Shown: one piece after another, positions 25,048 through 33,810 of the stretch
Numbering within the stretch: position 1 is the stretch's first letter
Layout of the letters: the number at the start of each line of letters is the position of its first letter
Assembly (NCBI GenBank): GCA_022819745.1
Contig: JAJEGS010000036.1
Coordinates: 124,001-188,000 of the forward strand
Length of the DNA stretch: 64,000 bases
Direction: 5' to 3'
Source: Candidatus Latescibacterota bacterium
GTDB lineage: Bacteria; Latescibacterota; UBA2968; UBA8231
Notes under the pieces: generated by a model
What the model saw: the letters and a program-made list of their open reading frames with translations, nothing else
Told to the model about the DNA's origin: nothing
Databases searched by the model: none
Position numbers and translations under genes: made by a program

Positions 25048-26199
25048 ATGCACCGGCTGGCAGAGCTAGCCGCCAAAGAGCGGCGGCGGGTCGTGGGGCT
25101 AATGTCCGGCACCTCGGCCGACGGGATTGACGCCGTGCTGGTCGATCTGTGGGGCTGTGGCGAATCCACGCGCTACGAAATTTTGTCCTTTAACACCACG
25201 CCACTGCCCAGCGATTTGCGGCGCGAGGTGTTCGCTCTCTTCGCCGAGGATGCGTCGCTCGACGCCCTGTGCCGGGTCAACTTTGCCCTCGGCGAGGCTT
25301 TTGCAACAGCGGCTTTAGCCGCAGTCGAGCAGGCCAAGCTCAGTCCCGAATCCATCGACCTGATTGGCTCGCACGGGCAGACCGTGCGCCATCTGCCGGC
25401 TAGCGGGGCCACCTTGCAGATTGGCGAGCCTGCCGTCATTGCCGCGCGCACGGGCGCAGTGACCATTGCGGACTTTCGCGCGGCCGACATGGCCGTCGGC
25501 GGCGAGGGCGCACCGCTAGTGCCGCTAGTGGATCATCTGCTCTTTGCCCATCCGCACGAGGGGCGTCTGCTGCTCAATATCGGCGGGATCGCCAACATCG
25601 CGGCCTTGCCAGCCAACGCTGATACCAGCGCAGTACGGGCCTTTGATCTAGGGCCGGGCAACATGCTCATCGACGCGGCGGTGGCGCACTGCACCGAGGG
25701 GCGCGAGCAATTCGACCGGGGGGGTGAGCGAGCGGCGCGGGGGCGCGTCGATGAAACCCTGTTGGCCGAGCTGATGCGCCACCGCTTCTTGCAGCGCGAG
25801 CCGCCCAAATCCACGGGGCGCGAGGAATTTGGCGAGCCTTTCCTCGCGGACATTCTCCGGCGCGGCACGTGGAATGACTCCGACCTGATCGCCACGCTGA
25901 CCGCCTTTACCGTGCAATCCATTGCCGAGGGCATTCGCCGCTTTTGCCCGGGAGAGTTCGCCAAGCTCTGGGTCGGCGGTGGCGGCGTCCACAATCCGCG
26001 CATTATGGCTGGGTTGCGCCACGCGCTGCCAGATATAGCGGTGAAGTCGCTGGCCGAACTAGGCGTCGATCCAGACGCGCGCGAGGCTCTCTCCTTTGCG
26101 GTGCTTGCCAACGAGACGCTGATGGGCCGCACCGGCAATATCCCGGCCGTCACCCGTGCACAGCGTCCGGTCGTCCTCGGCAAAATCGCCCTGCCGTGA
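25048..26199 (+). CDS. anmK: Anhydro-N-acetylmuramic acid kinase
   Basis: A 383-residue AnmK of normal length. It phosphorylates and opens 1,6-anhydro-MurNAc released from peptidoglycan, giving MurNAc-6-phosphate for recycling. Hallmarks are GLMSGTSADGIDAVLVD near the N-terminus, SHGQTVRH, LQIGEPAVIA, DFRAADMAVGGEGAPLVP, LNIGGIANI, FDLGPGNMLID and the late VGGGGVHNP, plus a closing G-R-T-G-N. It follows the D-serine dehydratase-like gene by one base. Both could act on cell-wall-derived material (inference). Confidence 0.97.
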   Translation: MHRLAELAAKERRRVVGLMSGTSADGIDAVLVDLWGCGESTRYEILSFNTTPLPSDLRREVFALFAEDASLDALCRVNFALGEAFATAALAAVEQAKLSPESIDLIGSHGQTVRHLPASGATLQIGEPAVIAARTGAVTIADFRAADMAVGGEGAPLVPLVDHLLFAHPHEGRLLLNIGGIANIAALPANADTSAVRAFDLGPGNMLIDAAVAHCTEGREQFDRGGERAARGRVDETLLAELMRHRFLQREPPKSTGREEFGEPFLADILRRGTWNDSDLIATLTAFTVQSIAEGIRRFCPGEFAKLWVGGGGVHNPRIMAGLRHALPDIAVKSLAELGVDPDAREALSFAVLANETLMGRTGNIPAVTRAQRPVVLGKIALP

Positions 26200-26211
26200 A
26201 CCCACATCCGC

Positions 26212-26239
26212 GTAGGGGCGACCGGTCGGTCGCCCCTAC
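26212..26239. repeat. REP-like hairpin GTAGGGGCGACC
   Basis: A perfect 12-bp inverted repeat, GTAGGGGCGACC and GGTCGCCCCTAC, with a 4-base loop, 13 bases after the anmK stop. The same word is a common dispersed hairpin in many unrelated bacterial genomes (from memory). No T-run follows, so it is more likely a REP element or mRNA-stabilising hairpin than a strict terminator. Confidence 0.7.
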
Positions 26240-26311
26240 ATTTGATAAAAATCCGCCCCGCAAATATGTTTGCCCGCTAGCTTTTTCGACATACACCACA
26301 AAGGAGACCCA

Positions 26312-29209
26312 ATGGATCGCCGCGATTTTGAACTGCTGCGCGACGAAGAAATTCCCGAGCTCAATACCCGCGCCCTGCTCTATCGGCACCGCACCGGCTG
26401 CGAGATCGTCTCGCTGATCAACGACGACGAAAACAAAGTCTTTGGCATCAATTTCCGCACCCCGCCGACCGACTCGACCGGCATTGCCCACATCCTCGAA
26501 CACTCGGTGCTGTGCGGGTCGCGCAAGTACCCGGTCAAGGAGCCGTTTGTCGAGCTGATCAAAGGCTCGCTCAACACTTTCCTCAACGCCTTCACCTATC
26601 CAGACAAAACCTGCTACCCGGTCGCCAGCACCAACGTGCAGGATTTCTACAACCTGATCGACGTGTACCTCGACGCCGTCTTCTACCCGCGGCTGACGCC
26701 AGAAGTCCTGCAACAGGAAGGCTGGCACTACGAGCTAGAAGACCCCGGCGACCCGCTGCGCTACAAAGGCGTGGTATTTAACGAAATGAAGGGCTCGTAT
26801 TCCGATCCCGAGCGGATTCTAGGCGAGCGTATCCAGCAATCCATCTTCCCGGACACCACCTACGGCGTGGATTCCGGCGGCGACCCGCGCCACATCCCGG
26901 CCCTCACTTTTGACCAGTTCAAGCGCTTCCACGACGACTTTTACCACCCATCTAATGCCCGCATCTACTTCTACGGCGACGACGACCCCCAGCAGCGCCT
27001 TGCGCTGTTGCACGATTATCTCAGCGACTATGACGCGCATTCCGTTAACTCTACCATTGGCACCCAGCCGCGCTTTGCCGCGCCCAAGCGGCAGCAATTT
27101 CCTTATGCAGTCAATCCAGACGCGGTCGAAGAGCCGAAGTGCTTTGTCGTGCTCACTTGGCTGTTGCAAGACGATATTGACGCGGACGAGCGTCGTGCCC
27201 TCCAAGTACTCGAACACGCGCTGCTCGGCACTCCGGGGTCTCCGCTGCGCAAGGCCCTGATTGACTCTGGGCTGGGCGAGGATTTGACTGGCAGCGGGCT
27301 AGAGGTCGAATTGGCGCAGATGTTCTTCAGCGTGGGTCTGAAGGGCGTGCAGCAGGCCGATGTCGATGCAGTCGAGGCTCTGATCTTGCAACACCTCGGC
27401 GAGCTAGCGGACGGCGGGATCGACCAAGGGATGGTCGCGGCCTCGTTGCACACTGCGGAGTTCCGCTTCCGGGAAAATAACACCGGGTCTTTTCCGCGCG
27501 GCTTGGGGCTGATGCTGCGGCTGTTGACCGACTGGCTCTACGACCGCGATCCCTTCACGCCTTTGCGCTTTGCCGATTCCTTCGCCGCACTCAAGGCCAA
27601 ACTAACGGCGGACGACCGCTATCTAGAGGGGCTGATCCAACGCCACCTTTTAGACAACGCGCACCGCACGACTGTGGTCCTTCAGCCCGACGCTGAGTTG
27701 GGGACGCGACAGGAGGAAGAAGAGACCGCACGTTTAGCAGCGGCTCGGGCGGACATGAGCCACGCAGATTTAGAAGAACTGGTCGCATCTACCGAAAAGC
27801 TCAAGCATCTACAAGAAAAACCCGACGCGCCCGAAGACCTAGCCAAATTGCCTCGCCTGCAATTGAGCGACCTCGACAAAGCGATCAAGACCGTGCCTCG
27901 GCAAGAGGACCAAATCGCCGGGGTGCCGGTGCTCCAGCACGACCTTTTCACCAATGGCATCGCCTATCTCGACGTGGGCTGCGATCTGCGAGTGCTGCCC
28001 CAAGAGCTTGTGCCCTATATCCCGCTCTTTGGCCGCGCCCTGCTGGAGATGGGTACCGAACGCATGAACTTCGTCGAGCTGCAACAGCGGATCGGTAGCC
28101 AAACCGGCGGCCTGAGCGCCCACTCGATGGTGGGGGCACGCCCCGATGGCGGGCCGGCCGCGGCGTACCTCTTTTTGCGCGGCAAGGCCATGGTCGAACG
28201 GGTCGCCGATCTGACGGCGATTGTGCGCGACGTGCTGCTAGAGAGCCGCCTCGACGATCAGGAGCGCTTCTTGCAGATGGCCTTAGAAGAGCGAGCTAGC
28301 GCGGAGGCCGGGCTGGTGCCGGGCGGGCATCGGGTGGTATTAACGCGGCTGCGCGCGCAATTCGACGAAACTGGCTGGCTCGCAGAGCAGATGCGCGGCT
28401 TGAGCTATCTGTTCTTCTTGCGGCAGCTCATCGACGACATCCGCAGCGACTGGCCAGCCGTGCAGGCGCGGCTTGAGCAGATCCGCGCCCTGCTGGTCAA
28501 CCGGCCGGGTATGCTGTGCAACGCGACCGTGGCCGGCGGCGACCGCGCTGCGTGCGACCAGAGCCTAGCCGCGCTGCTGCGCGAGTTGCCGCAAGAGGCG
28601 CACTCGCCCGCGACGTGGACGCCGAGCCTGACCGCGGCCGACGAGGGCCTGACCGTTCCCGCCCAAGTCAACTACGTGGGCAAGGCGGCCAACCTCTTCG
28701 CGCTCGGCTACGAATTGGACGGATCGTCGGCCGTCATCACGCGCTACTTGGCCACGACTTGGCTGTGGGATCGGGTGCGCGTCCAAGGCGGGGCCTACGG
28801 GGCCTTTTGCTCCCTCGATCCGTTTACCGGCGTGTTCGCGTACGGGTCGTACCGCGACCCCAACCTGCTGGAGACGCTACAAGTGTACGACCAGAGCGGC
28901 TCCTTCTTGCGCGATTATCCGATCAGCCGCGACGAGCTGACCAAGGCCATCATCGGCACCATCGGCGACATCGACGCGTACCAGCTCCCCGACGCCAAGG
29001 GCTACGCCTCGCTGACGCGCTATCTGACCGGCATCGACGACGACTATCGCCAGCAAATGCGCAATCAAGTCTTGGGCACCAAGGCCGAGCACTTTGCCGA
29101 GTTTGCCGCGGTGCTGGATCAAGTCGGCGCAGCGGGCCGGGTCGCAGTGCTGGGGTCGGCGGATGCGATTGAACGCGCAAGTTGGCTGACGCCGGTCAAG
29201 GTGCTGTGA
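26312..29209 (+). CDS. Presequence-protease-like M16C zinc peptidase
   Basis: A 965-residue member of the PreP/Cym1 (M16C) family, which degrades peptides inside a closed two-half chamber. The inverted zinc motif HxxEH is HILEH (residues 60-64), followed by SVLCGSRKYPVKEPFVELIKG, a PreP hallmark, and TYPDKTCYPVAS. The C-terminal half lacks the motif, as in the family. ATG at 26312 follows AAGGAG; an earlier in-frame start lacks this. No signal peptide, so probably cytoplasmic. Bacterial PreP-like proteins are sparsely studied; a role in clearing cleaved signal or small peptides is inference. Confidence 0.93.
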   Translation: MDRRDFELLRDEEIPELNTRALLYRHRTGCEIVSLINDDENKVFGINFRTPPTDSTGIAHILEHSVLCGSRKYPVKEPFVELIKGSLNTFLNAFTYPDKTCYPVASTNVQDFYNLIDVYLDAVFYPRLTPEVLQQEGWHYELEDPGDPLRYKGVVFNEMKGSYSDPERILGERIQQSIFPDTTYGVDSGGDPRHIPALTFDQFKRFHDDFYHPSNARIYFYGDDDPQQRLALLHDYLSDYDAHSVNSTIGTQPRFAAPKRQQFPYAVNPDAVEEPKCFVVLTWLLQDDIDADERRALQVLEHALLGTPGSPLRKALIDSGLGEDLTGSGLEVELAQMFFSVGLKGVQQADVDAVEALILQHLGELADGGIDQGMVAASLHTAEFRFRENNTGSFPRGLGLMLRLLTDWLYDRDPFTPLRFADSFAALKAKLTADDRYLEGLIQRHLLDNAHRTTVVLQPDAELGTRQEEEETARLAAARADMSHADLEELVASTEKLKHLQEKPDAPEDLAKLPRLQLSDLDKAIKTVPRQEDQIAGVPVLQHDLFTNGIAYLDVGCDLRVLPQELVPYIPLFGRALLEMGTERMNFVELQQRIGSQTGGLSAHSMVGARPDGGPAAAYLFLRGKAMVERVADLTAIVRDVLLESRLDDQERFLQMALEERASAEAGLVPGGHRVVLTRLRAQFDETGWLAEQMRGLSYLFFLRQLIDDIRSDWPAVQARLEQIRALLVNRPGMLCNATVAGGDRAACDQSLAALLRELPQEAHSPATWTPSLTAADEGLTVPAQVNYVGKAANLFALGYELDGSSAVITRYLATTWLWDRVRVQGGAYGAFCSLDPFTGVFAYGSYRDPNLLETLQVYDQSGSFLRDYPISRDELTKAIIGTIGDIDAYQLPDAKGYASLTRYLTGIDDDYRQQMRNQVLGTKAEHFAEFAAVLDQVGAAGRVAVLGSADAIERASWLTPVKVL

Positions 29210-29287
29210 GCATCGCCGCGATAACGATTGCCAATTCAACAACTTTTTAGAGCCGATACTGGCGGCATTATAGCTAACACGGAAAGT

Positions 29288-29335
29288 CGTGGAAGTCCAC
29301 GTAAAATCGTGGAAAATACACGAAAAAACGTGGAA
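29288..29335. promoter_or_regulatory. CGTGGA iterated/palindromic sites upstream of the VCBS array
   Basis: Within the 318-bp gap after the peptidase gene, CGTGGAA occurs at 29288, 29308 and 29329 (steps of 20 and 21 bases, two helical turns). The first is half of a palindrome, CGTGGA-AG-TCCACG (29288-29301). Related ACGAAAA lies at 29320. This looks like a set of operator half-sites, but no regulator is known. The rest of the gap holds a terminator (29408-29438) and no gene. Confidence 0.35.
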
Positions 29336-29407
29336 AACCTTGCGCCAACCGGCTGAGGCCGCATCTTGAGCAAGCCTCACCACATTATTTTAAGTATCCT
29401 ATTTTCA

Positions 29408-29438
29408 ATCCTTTAGGTCGATCCTAAAGGATTTTTTT
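29408..29438 (+). terminator. Rho-independent terminator
   Basis: A stem ATCCTTTAGG/CCTAAAGGAT with a 5-base loop is followed by a run of seven T. It closes the anmK-peptidase transcription unit, or an attenuator-like transcript from the CGTGGA region, ahead of the VCBS array. Confidence 0.85.
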
Positions 29439-29527
29439 GTGCGGGGCATGGTACGTGGCACGAAATGTGCAAGTATCTTGTTGACGGCCAGAGCATCAAA
29501 ACGACCAAACACTCTATCGGTGATCCT

Positions 29528-31660
29528 ATGCGCTGTTTTCTCTTTGCCGCTTTATCGCTGACGGCTCCTCTTGGGGCCTTTGCCCTAACGTGGGATTTCG
29601 ACGATGGCTCCACTTGGGGCTGGACCGCCCGGGAAAGTTCTTCTTATAGCACTCAATATACTCGCGAACCACTACACAGCGAGGTCGTCGATGGCGTCTG
29701 GCGCATTGCACCGGCTCCTACTGGAAGACCCACCGTTCAATTGCGCTCGCCAATGATCGGCGAAGACTCAGCCCTGTTCGACCGCCTCACCCTACGGCTG
29801 CGCCTCATACACCACAGTCCCACCGAAGAGCCATTCGGGATGATCTGGTCCAATGCCGAGTCCAGACGCCTCCTCAGAGGGGGGTTTGGTACGGGCCGTC
29901 AGCAATCCTATCCCATCGAATGGGAAGACATCACCCTAGATCTACGTGCCTTAGCAGCAGCAGACGCAGAGCGAAATACCGTTTGGCAGGACACCCTTTT
30001 TAATATTCGCATAAATATGCTGCTATACCGGGACTCGCAGGACGTGGACAATCATCCAAAGTTTTTAGAAATAGACTGGATCCAGCTCACAGGGGCTGAA
30101 GAGCTGGCACAGGGAGAATTGTCGCCTGAAGATATCGGTGTGGAGGTGGGATCACCCGGCACATTGTTCGCCGCGCCCAACTTTTCCCCTCTCGGCGAGG
30201 GCATCGGCATCCCAAACAATCGGCGAGGCCGTGGGCGAGACCATCTGCGAGTATCACAAGGCGCAGTGGGCGACATAGACGGCGATGGAGATGCGGATCT
30301 CGTGGTGTTCTGGCGTCGCCTCGTGGACCGCGAAATACACCAGGGCTGGACTGCGGCGTCCAACGACGGGCTAGGCGGTTTTGAACCCACCCAAGAAGTC
30401 ACCCTCTCAACCGCATCCTTTCGCGGCTACACGCCAAGCATTGACCTGCGGGGAAGCGACTTCGATGGCGATGGGCTTCTGGATCTGGTCGTTGACAAAG
30501 ACTTGACCGTCGAACTGTGGTACAACTGGGGCGACGGCTTTGATCCCGCCCTGGAACTGTCCAACGTCGACCTCGTTGGCTTGGCCGATGGCGACGGCGA
30601 CGGCAATGTGGACCTGTTGGTCTCCGACTTGGGGTACCGAGAAGTGAGCCTGTGGATCAACGACGGCTACGACTTTGTCAGCAGCGACACATTCGTCCTC
30701 GACAGCGAGGAGATACTCATTCCCTACCTGCCTGCCGGACAATCCCTCGGTGAAGCCGCGAGCCTGTTGTGGAATGGACAGTGCTATTTCCCGCCCTTCG
30801 AACCTCAAGTGCCCCAAGGCCCCTATCAATTGACCCAGCCGTGGGCCGCTAGCCAACCACCGCCGCTCTCTTTCGAAGCCGCGGTCAGTCCCTGTGCCCT
30901 GCACCTGATGACCGACCTCGATGGCAATGGGACGGTGGACCTACTCGGCTCCCCCGAGCGCATAGAGACGTTCTTTGAAACCGACCATTATGGCTTGGAC
31001 TTGTGGCGTCTGGACGCCTCCGGCGTGCTGGCACGCCATTCCTTGCTCGACTGGAAGGCGTTCCCGTCGCACGCAGCCACCACCAGCGACCTCAACGGCG
31101 ATAGCCTCCTAGATGTGGCCCTAGTCGTTGGCAACTCGACCGTTGGTTCGGCACTGGTGGTATGGCTCGGCCAACGCAACGGCGCACCCATCTTCGAAGG
31201 CCACTATCCCCTACCCGGCGAGGGCAGTCAGGTCTTCGCCAGCGATGTCAACGGCGATGGCGATACCGATCTGGTCGTGCTGGGAACGAATCCGGCCAGC
31301 GGCCACGGCGGTGTCTTCGTCTTGATCAACCAAGGCACCCCGGCCACAGCCGTAACCAGCGAGGCGGTGGCCACGCCAACAGCCTTTTCCCTCGGAGCCA
31401 ACTATCCCAACCCATTCAATCCCGCCACGACCATCCCCTTAGCTGTGCCCGCCGGAGCGAGGAACGTGGATTTAACCATCTACAACGTCCTAGGGCAGCC
31501 GACGCGCCAAGTGTGGACGGGGCCGCTGCCCGCTGGAGAGCACGAGCTGACTTGGGATGGCCGAGATGCACACGGCCATCCCGTCGCCACTGGAATCTAT
31601 GTCTATCGGGTGCAAGTGGACGCGCAGACGCGCACCCGCAAAATGGTCAAACTCGAATAG
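29528..31660 (+). CDS. Secreted VCBS/FG-GAP repeat protein with type A sorting tail, paralogue 1
   Basis: A 710-residue exported protein. A signal peptide (MRCFLFAALSLTAPLGAFA) is followed by a conserved LTWDFDDGST-W-GW domain (about residues 20-205, likely a beta-sandwich), then FG-GAP/VCBS blade repeats with Ca-binding DIDGDGDADLVV, DFDGDGLLDLVV, DGDGDGNVDLLVSD and DVNGDGDTDLVVLG. The C-terminal 80 residues open YPNPFNPATTIPL and end in an R-K-M-V-K-L-E tail, the type A type-IX sorting (or FlgD-like) domain. It is first of three tandem paralogues. ATG at 29528 is chosen because the signal peptide starts there. Beta-propeller surface adhesion is likely; ligand unknown. Confidence 0.85.
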   Translation: MRCFLFAALSLTAPLGAFALTWDFDDGSTWGWTARESSSYSTQYTREPLHSEVVDGVWRIAPAPTGRPTVQLRSPMIGEDSALFDRLTLRLRLIHHSPTEEPFGMIWSNAESRRLLRGGFGTGRQQSYPIEWEDITLDLRALAAADAERNTVWQDTLFNIRINMLLYRDSQDVDNHPKFLEIDWIQLTGAEELAQGELSPEDIGVEVGSPGTLFAAPNFSPLGEGIGIPNNRRGRGRDHLRVSQGAVGDIDGDGDADLVVFWRRLVDREIHQGWTAASNDGLGGFEPTQEVTLSTASFRGYTPSIDLRGSDFDGDGLLDLVVDKDLTVELWYNWGDGFDPALELSNVDLVGLADGDGDGNVDLLVSDLGYREVSLWINDGYDFVSSDTFVLDSEEILIPYLPAGQSLGEAASLLWNGQCYFPPFEPQVPQGPYQLTQPWAASQPPPLSFEAAVSPCALHLMTDLDGNGTVDLLGSPERIETFFETDHYGLDLWRLDASGVLARHSLLDWKAFPSHAATTSDLNGDSLLDVALVVGNSTVGSALVVWLGQRNGAPIFEGHYPLPGEGSQVFASDVNGDGDTDLVVLGTNPASGHGGVFVLINQGTPATAVTSEAVATPTAFSLGANYPNPFNPATTIPLAVPAGARNVDLTIYNVLGQPTRQVWTGPLPAGEHELTWDGRDAHGHPVATGIYVYRVQVDAQTRTRKMVKLE

Positions 31661-31682
31661 TACCGACCTCTGGAGAAAAACT

Positions 31683-33785
31683 ATGCACTACGCGCTCTTT
31701 GCACTTCTATTGTTGGTCGCTCCACGCGGAGCCTCTGCCCTGACGTGGGATTTCGCCGACGGCACCACTTGGGGCTGGACTGCCCAAGAAAGTTCTCAAT
31801 ATAGCCCTAGGCATACTAGCGACCCATTACAAAGCGAAATCATCGATGGCGTCTGGCGCATTGCGCCGGTGCCTGGTACAAGACCCACCGTTCGATTGCA
31901 CTCGCCGTTGATCGGCAAAGACTCAGCCCTGTTCGACCGCCTCACCCTACGGCTGCGCCTCATACACCATAGTCCTACCAAGGGGCCATTCTGGATGGTC
32001 TGGTCCAATGCCGAGAAAAGACGCCGCCCTAAAGAGGTGTTTAGTAGTATGTGGGAAGACCTTCAACCCTATCCCTTCGAATGGGAAGACATCACCATAG
32101 ATCTACGCGCCTTGGCAGCAGACCCAGAGCGGCCGGTCTCTTGGCAGGATACCCTATTTATTTTTCAAATAGACATGATGTTATTCCGAGACTCGCAGGA
32201 CGTGGCCAACCATCCAAAGTTTTTAGAACTAGACTGGATCCAGCTTACAGGAGCAGAAGAGTTGGCGCAGGGGGAATTGTCGCCTAGGGATATCGCGGCG
32301 GAGGTAGGGCCGCCCGGCACGCTGTTCGCCGAACCCGAGTTTTTCCCGCTCGGAGAGGGCATCGGCATCCCGGATAGTCGGCAAGGCTATCGGCGAGAAC
32401 CGCGAGGCGCGGTGGGCGACGTGGACGGCGATGGCCATGCGGATCTAGTGGTGGCCTGGGACCGCCTTGTGGACGACGAAAGGCAACTGGGCTGGACTAT
32501 GGCGTCCAACGACGGGCTAGGCGGCTTTGAATTCACCCAAGAAGTCCCCCTCTCAACCATACCTTTTGACGACACTCCATACATTGCCCTGCGGGGAAGC
32601 GACTTCGACGGCGATGGACTTTTGGATTTGGCTGTAGTCGAAGGTGGGACCATCGAAATGTGGTACAACTGGGGTGGCGGCTTTGATCCCACCATAGAAC
32701 TGTCCGGCGTCGGGTTCGCTGGCTTGGCCGATGGCGATGGCGACGGCGATATAGACTTGCTAGTCGGGGAGCACGACAGCGGATCGTATTACGTGACCTT
32801 GTGGATCAACGACGGCTACGACTTTGTCAGTGGCGATAGATTCGTCCTCGACAGCGAGGAGACGCTTGATTTCTACCTACCGGCCGGACAACCCCTAGGC
32901 CAAGCCGCAAGCGTGTTGTGGAACCGACCCTGCTATCAGTCTCCAGGTCCTTGGCAACTGACCCGGCCGTGGGCCGCCGTCCAACAACCACCGCTTTCTT
33001 TCGAGGCCGAGGTCCATCCTTGCGCTCTGCATCTACTAGCCGACTTCGATGGCAATGGGACGGTGGACCTACTCGGCTCCCCCGAGCGCATAGGTACGTC
33101 CTTCAGCACCACGGACTACTACGGCTTGGCTCTGTGGCGCATGGACGCCTCCGGCGTGTTGGCACGCGACTCCTTGCTCGACTGGAAAGTGTTCCCGTTA
33201 GTGGCCACCACCAACGACCTCAACGGCGATGGCGTGCTGGATGTGGCCTTGATCGTTAGCAACTTGACCGTCGGTTCGGCCCTAGCGGTATTGCTCGGCC
33301 AGCGCAACGGCGCACCCGTCCTCGAAGGCTACTACCCCCTGCCAGACGAGGGCAGTCAAGTGATCACCGGCGATGTCAACGGCGATGGCGACACCGATCT
33401 GGTCGTGCTAGGAACCAGTCCCACAAGCGACCTCGGAGGCGTCTTTGTCTTTATCAACCAAGGCACCTCGGCCACCGTCGTAACTACTGAGACGGCCACG
33501 CCAACAGCCTTTGCTTTAGGTGCCAATTACCCCAACCCATTCAATCCCGCCACGACCATCCCCTTGGCCGTGCCCGCCGAGGCCAAAAACGTGGACTTAA
33601 CCATCTACAACATCCTAGGACAGCCGCTGCGCCAAGTATGGACGGGGCCGCTACCCGCTGGCGAACATCGGCTAACTTGGGACGGTCGAGATGCGCAGGG
33701 CCACCCCGTCGCCACTGGGGTCTATGTATATCGATTGCAGGTGGACGAGCAGACGCACGCCCGCAAAATGGTCAAGATAGAATAG
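31683..33785 (+). CDS. Secreted VCBS/FG-GAP repeat protein with type A sorting tail, paralogue 2
   Basis: A 700-residue paralogue of the preceding gene, 22 bases downstream. Signal peptide MHYALFALLLLVAPRGASA; the LTWDFADGTTWGW domain; Ca-binding blades DVDGDGHADLVV, DFDGDGLLDLAV, DGDGDGDIDLLV, DVNGDGDTDLVVLG; C-terminal YPNPFNPATTIPL sorting domain ending RKMVKIE. The frame is open further upstream, inside the preceding gene, but the signal peptide and TCTGGAG spacing fix the start. The tail is more conserved than the middle blades, consistent with shared export and diverging ligands (inference). Confidence 0.85.
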   Translation: MHYALFALLLLVAPRGASALTWDFADGTTWGWTAQESSQYSPRHTSDPLQSEIIDGVWRIAPVPGTRPTVRLHSPLIGKDSALFDRLTLRLRLIHHSPTKGPFWMVWSNAEKRRRPKEVFSSMWEDLQPYPFEWEDITIDLRALAADPERPVSWQDTLFIFQIDMMLFRDSQDVANHPKFLELDWIQLTGAEELAQGELSPRDIAAEVGPPGTLFAEPEFFPLGEGIGIPDSRQGYRREPRGAVGDVDGDGHADLVVAWDRLVDDERQLGWTMASNDGLGGFEFTQEVPLSTIPFDDTPYIALRGSDFDGDGLLDLAVVEGGTIEMWYNWGGGFDPTIELSGVGFAGLADGDGDGDIDLLVGEHDSGSYYVTLWINDGYDFVSGDRFVLDSEETLDFYLPAGQPLGQAASVLWNRPCYQSPGPWQLTRPWAAVQQPPLSFEAEVHPCALHLLADFDGNGTVDLLGSPERIGTSFSTTDYYGLALWRMDASGVLARDSLLDWKVFPLVATTNDLNGDGVLDVALIVSNLTVGSALAVLLGQRNGAPVLEGYYPLPDEGSQVITGDVNGDGDTDLVVLGTSPTSDLGGVFVFINQGTSATVVTTETATPTAFALGANYPNPFNPATTIPLAVPAEAKNVDLTIYNILGQPLRQVWTGPLPAGEHRLTWDGRDAQGHPVATGVYVYRLQVDEQTHARKMVKIE

Positions 33786-33810
33786 ACGAGCCGACTTCTG
33801 GAGGAACATT

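Noticed and set aside
26212..26239. Rho-independent terminator of anmK
   Set aside because: The hairpin is strong but has no following T-run and matches a common dispersed repeat, so it is recorded as a repeat.
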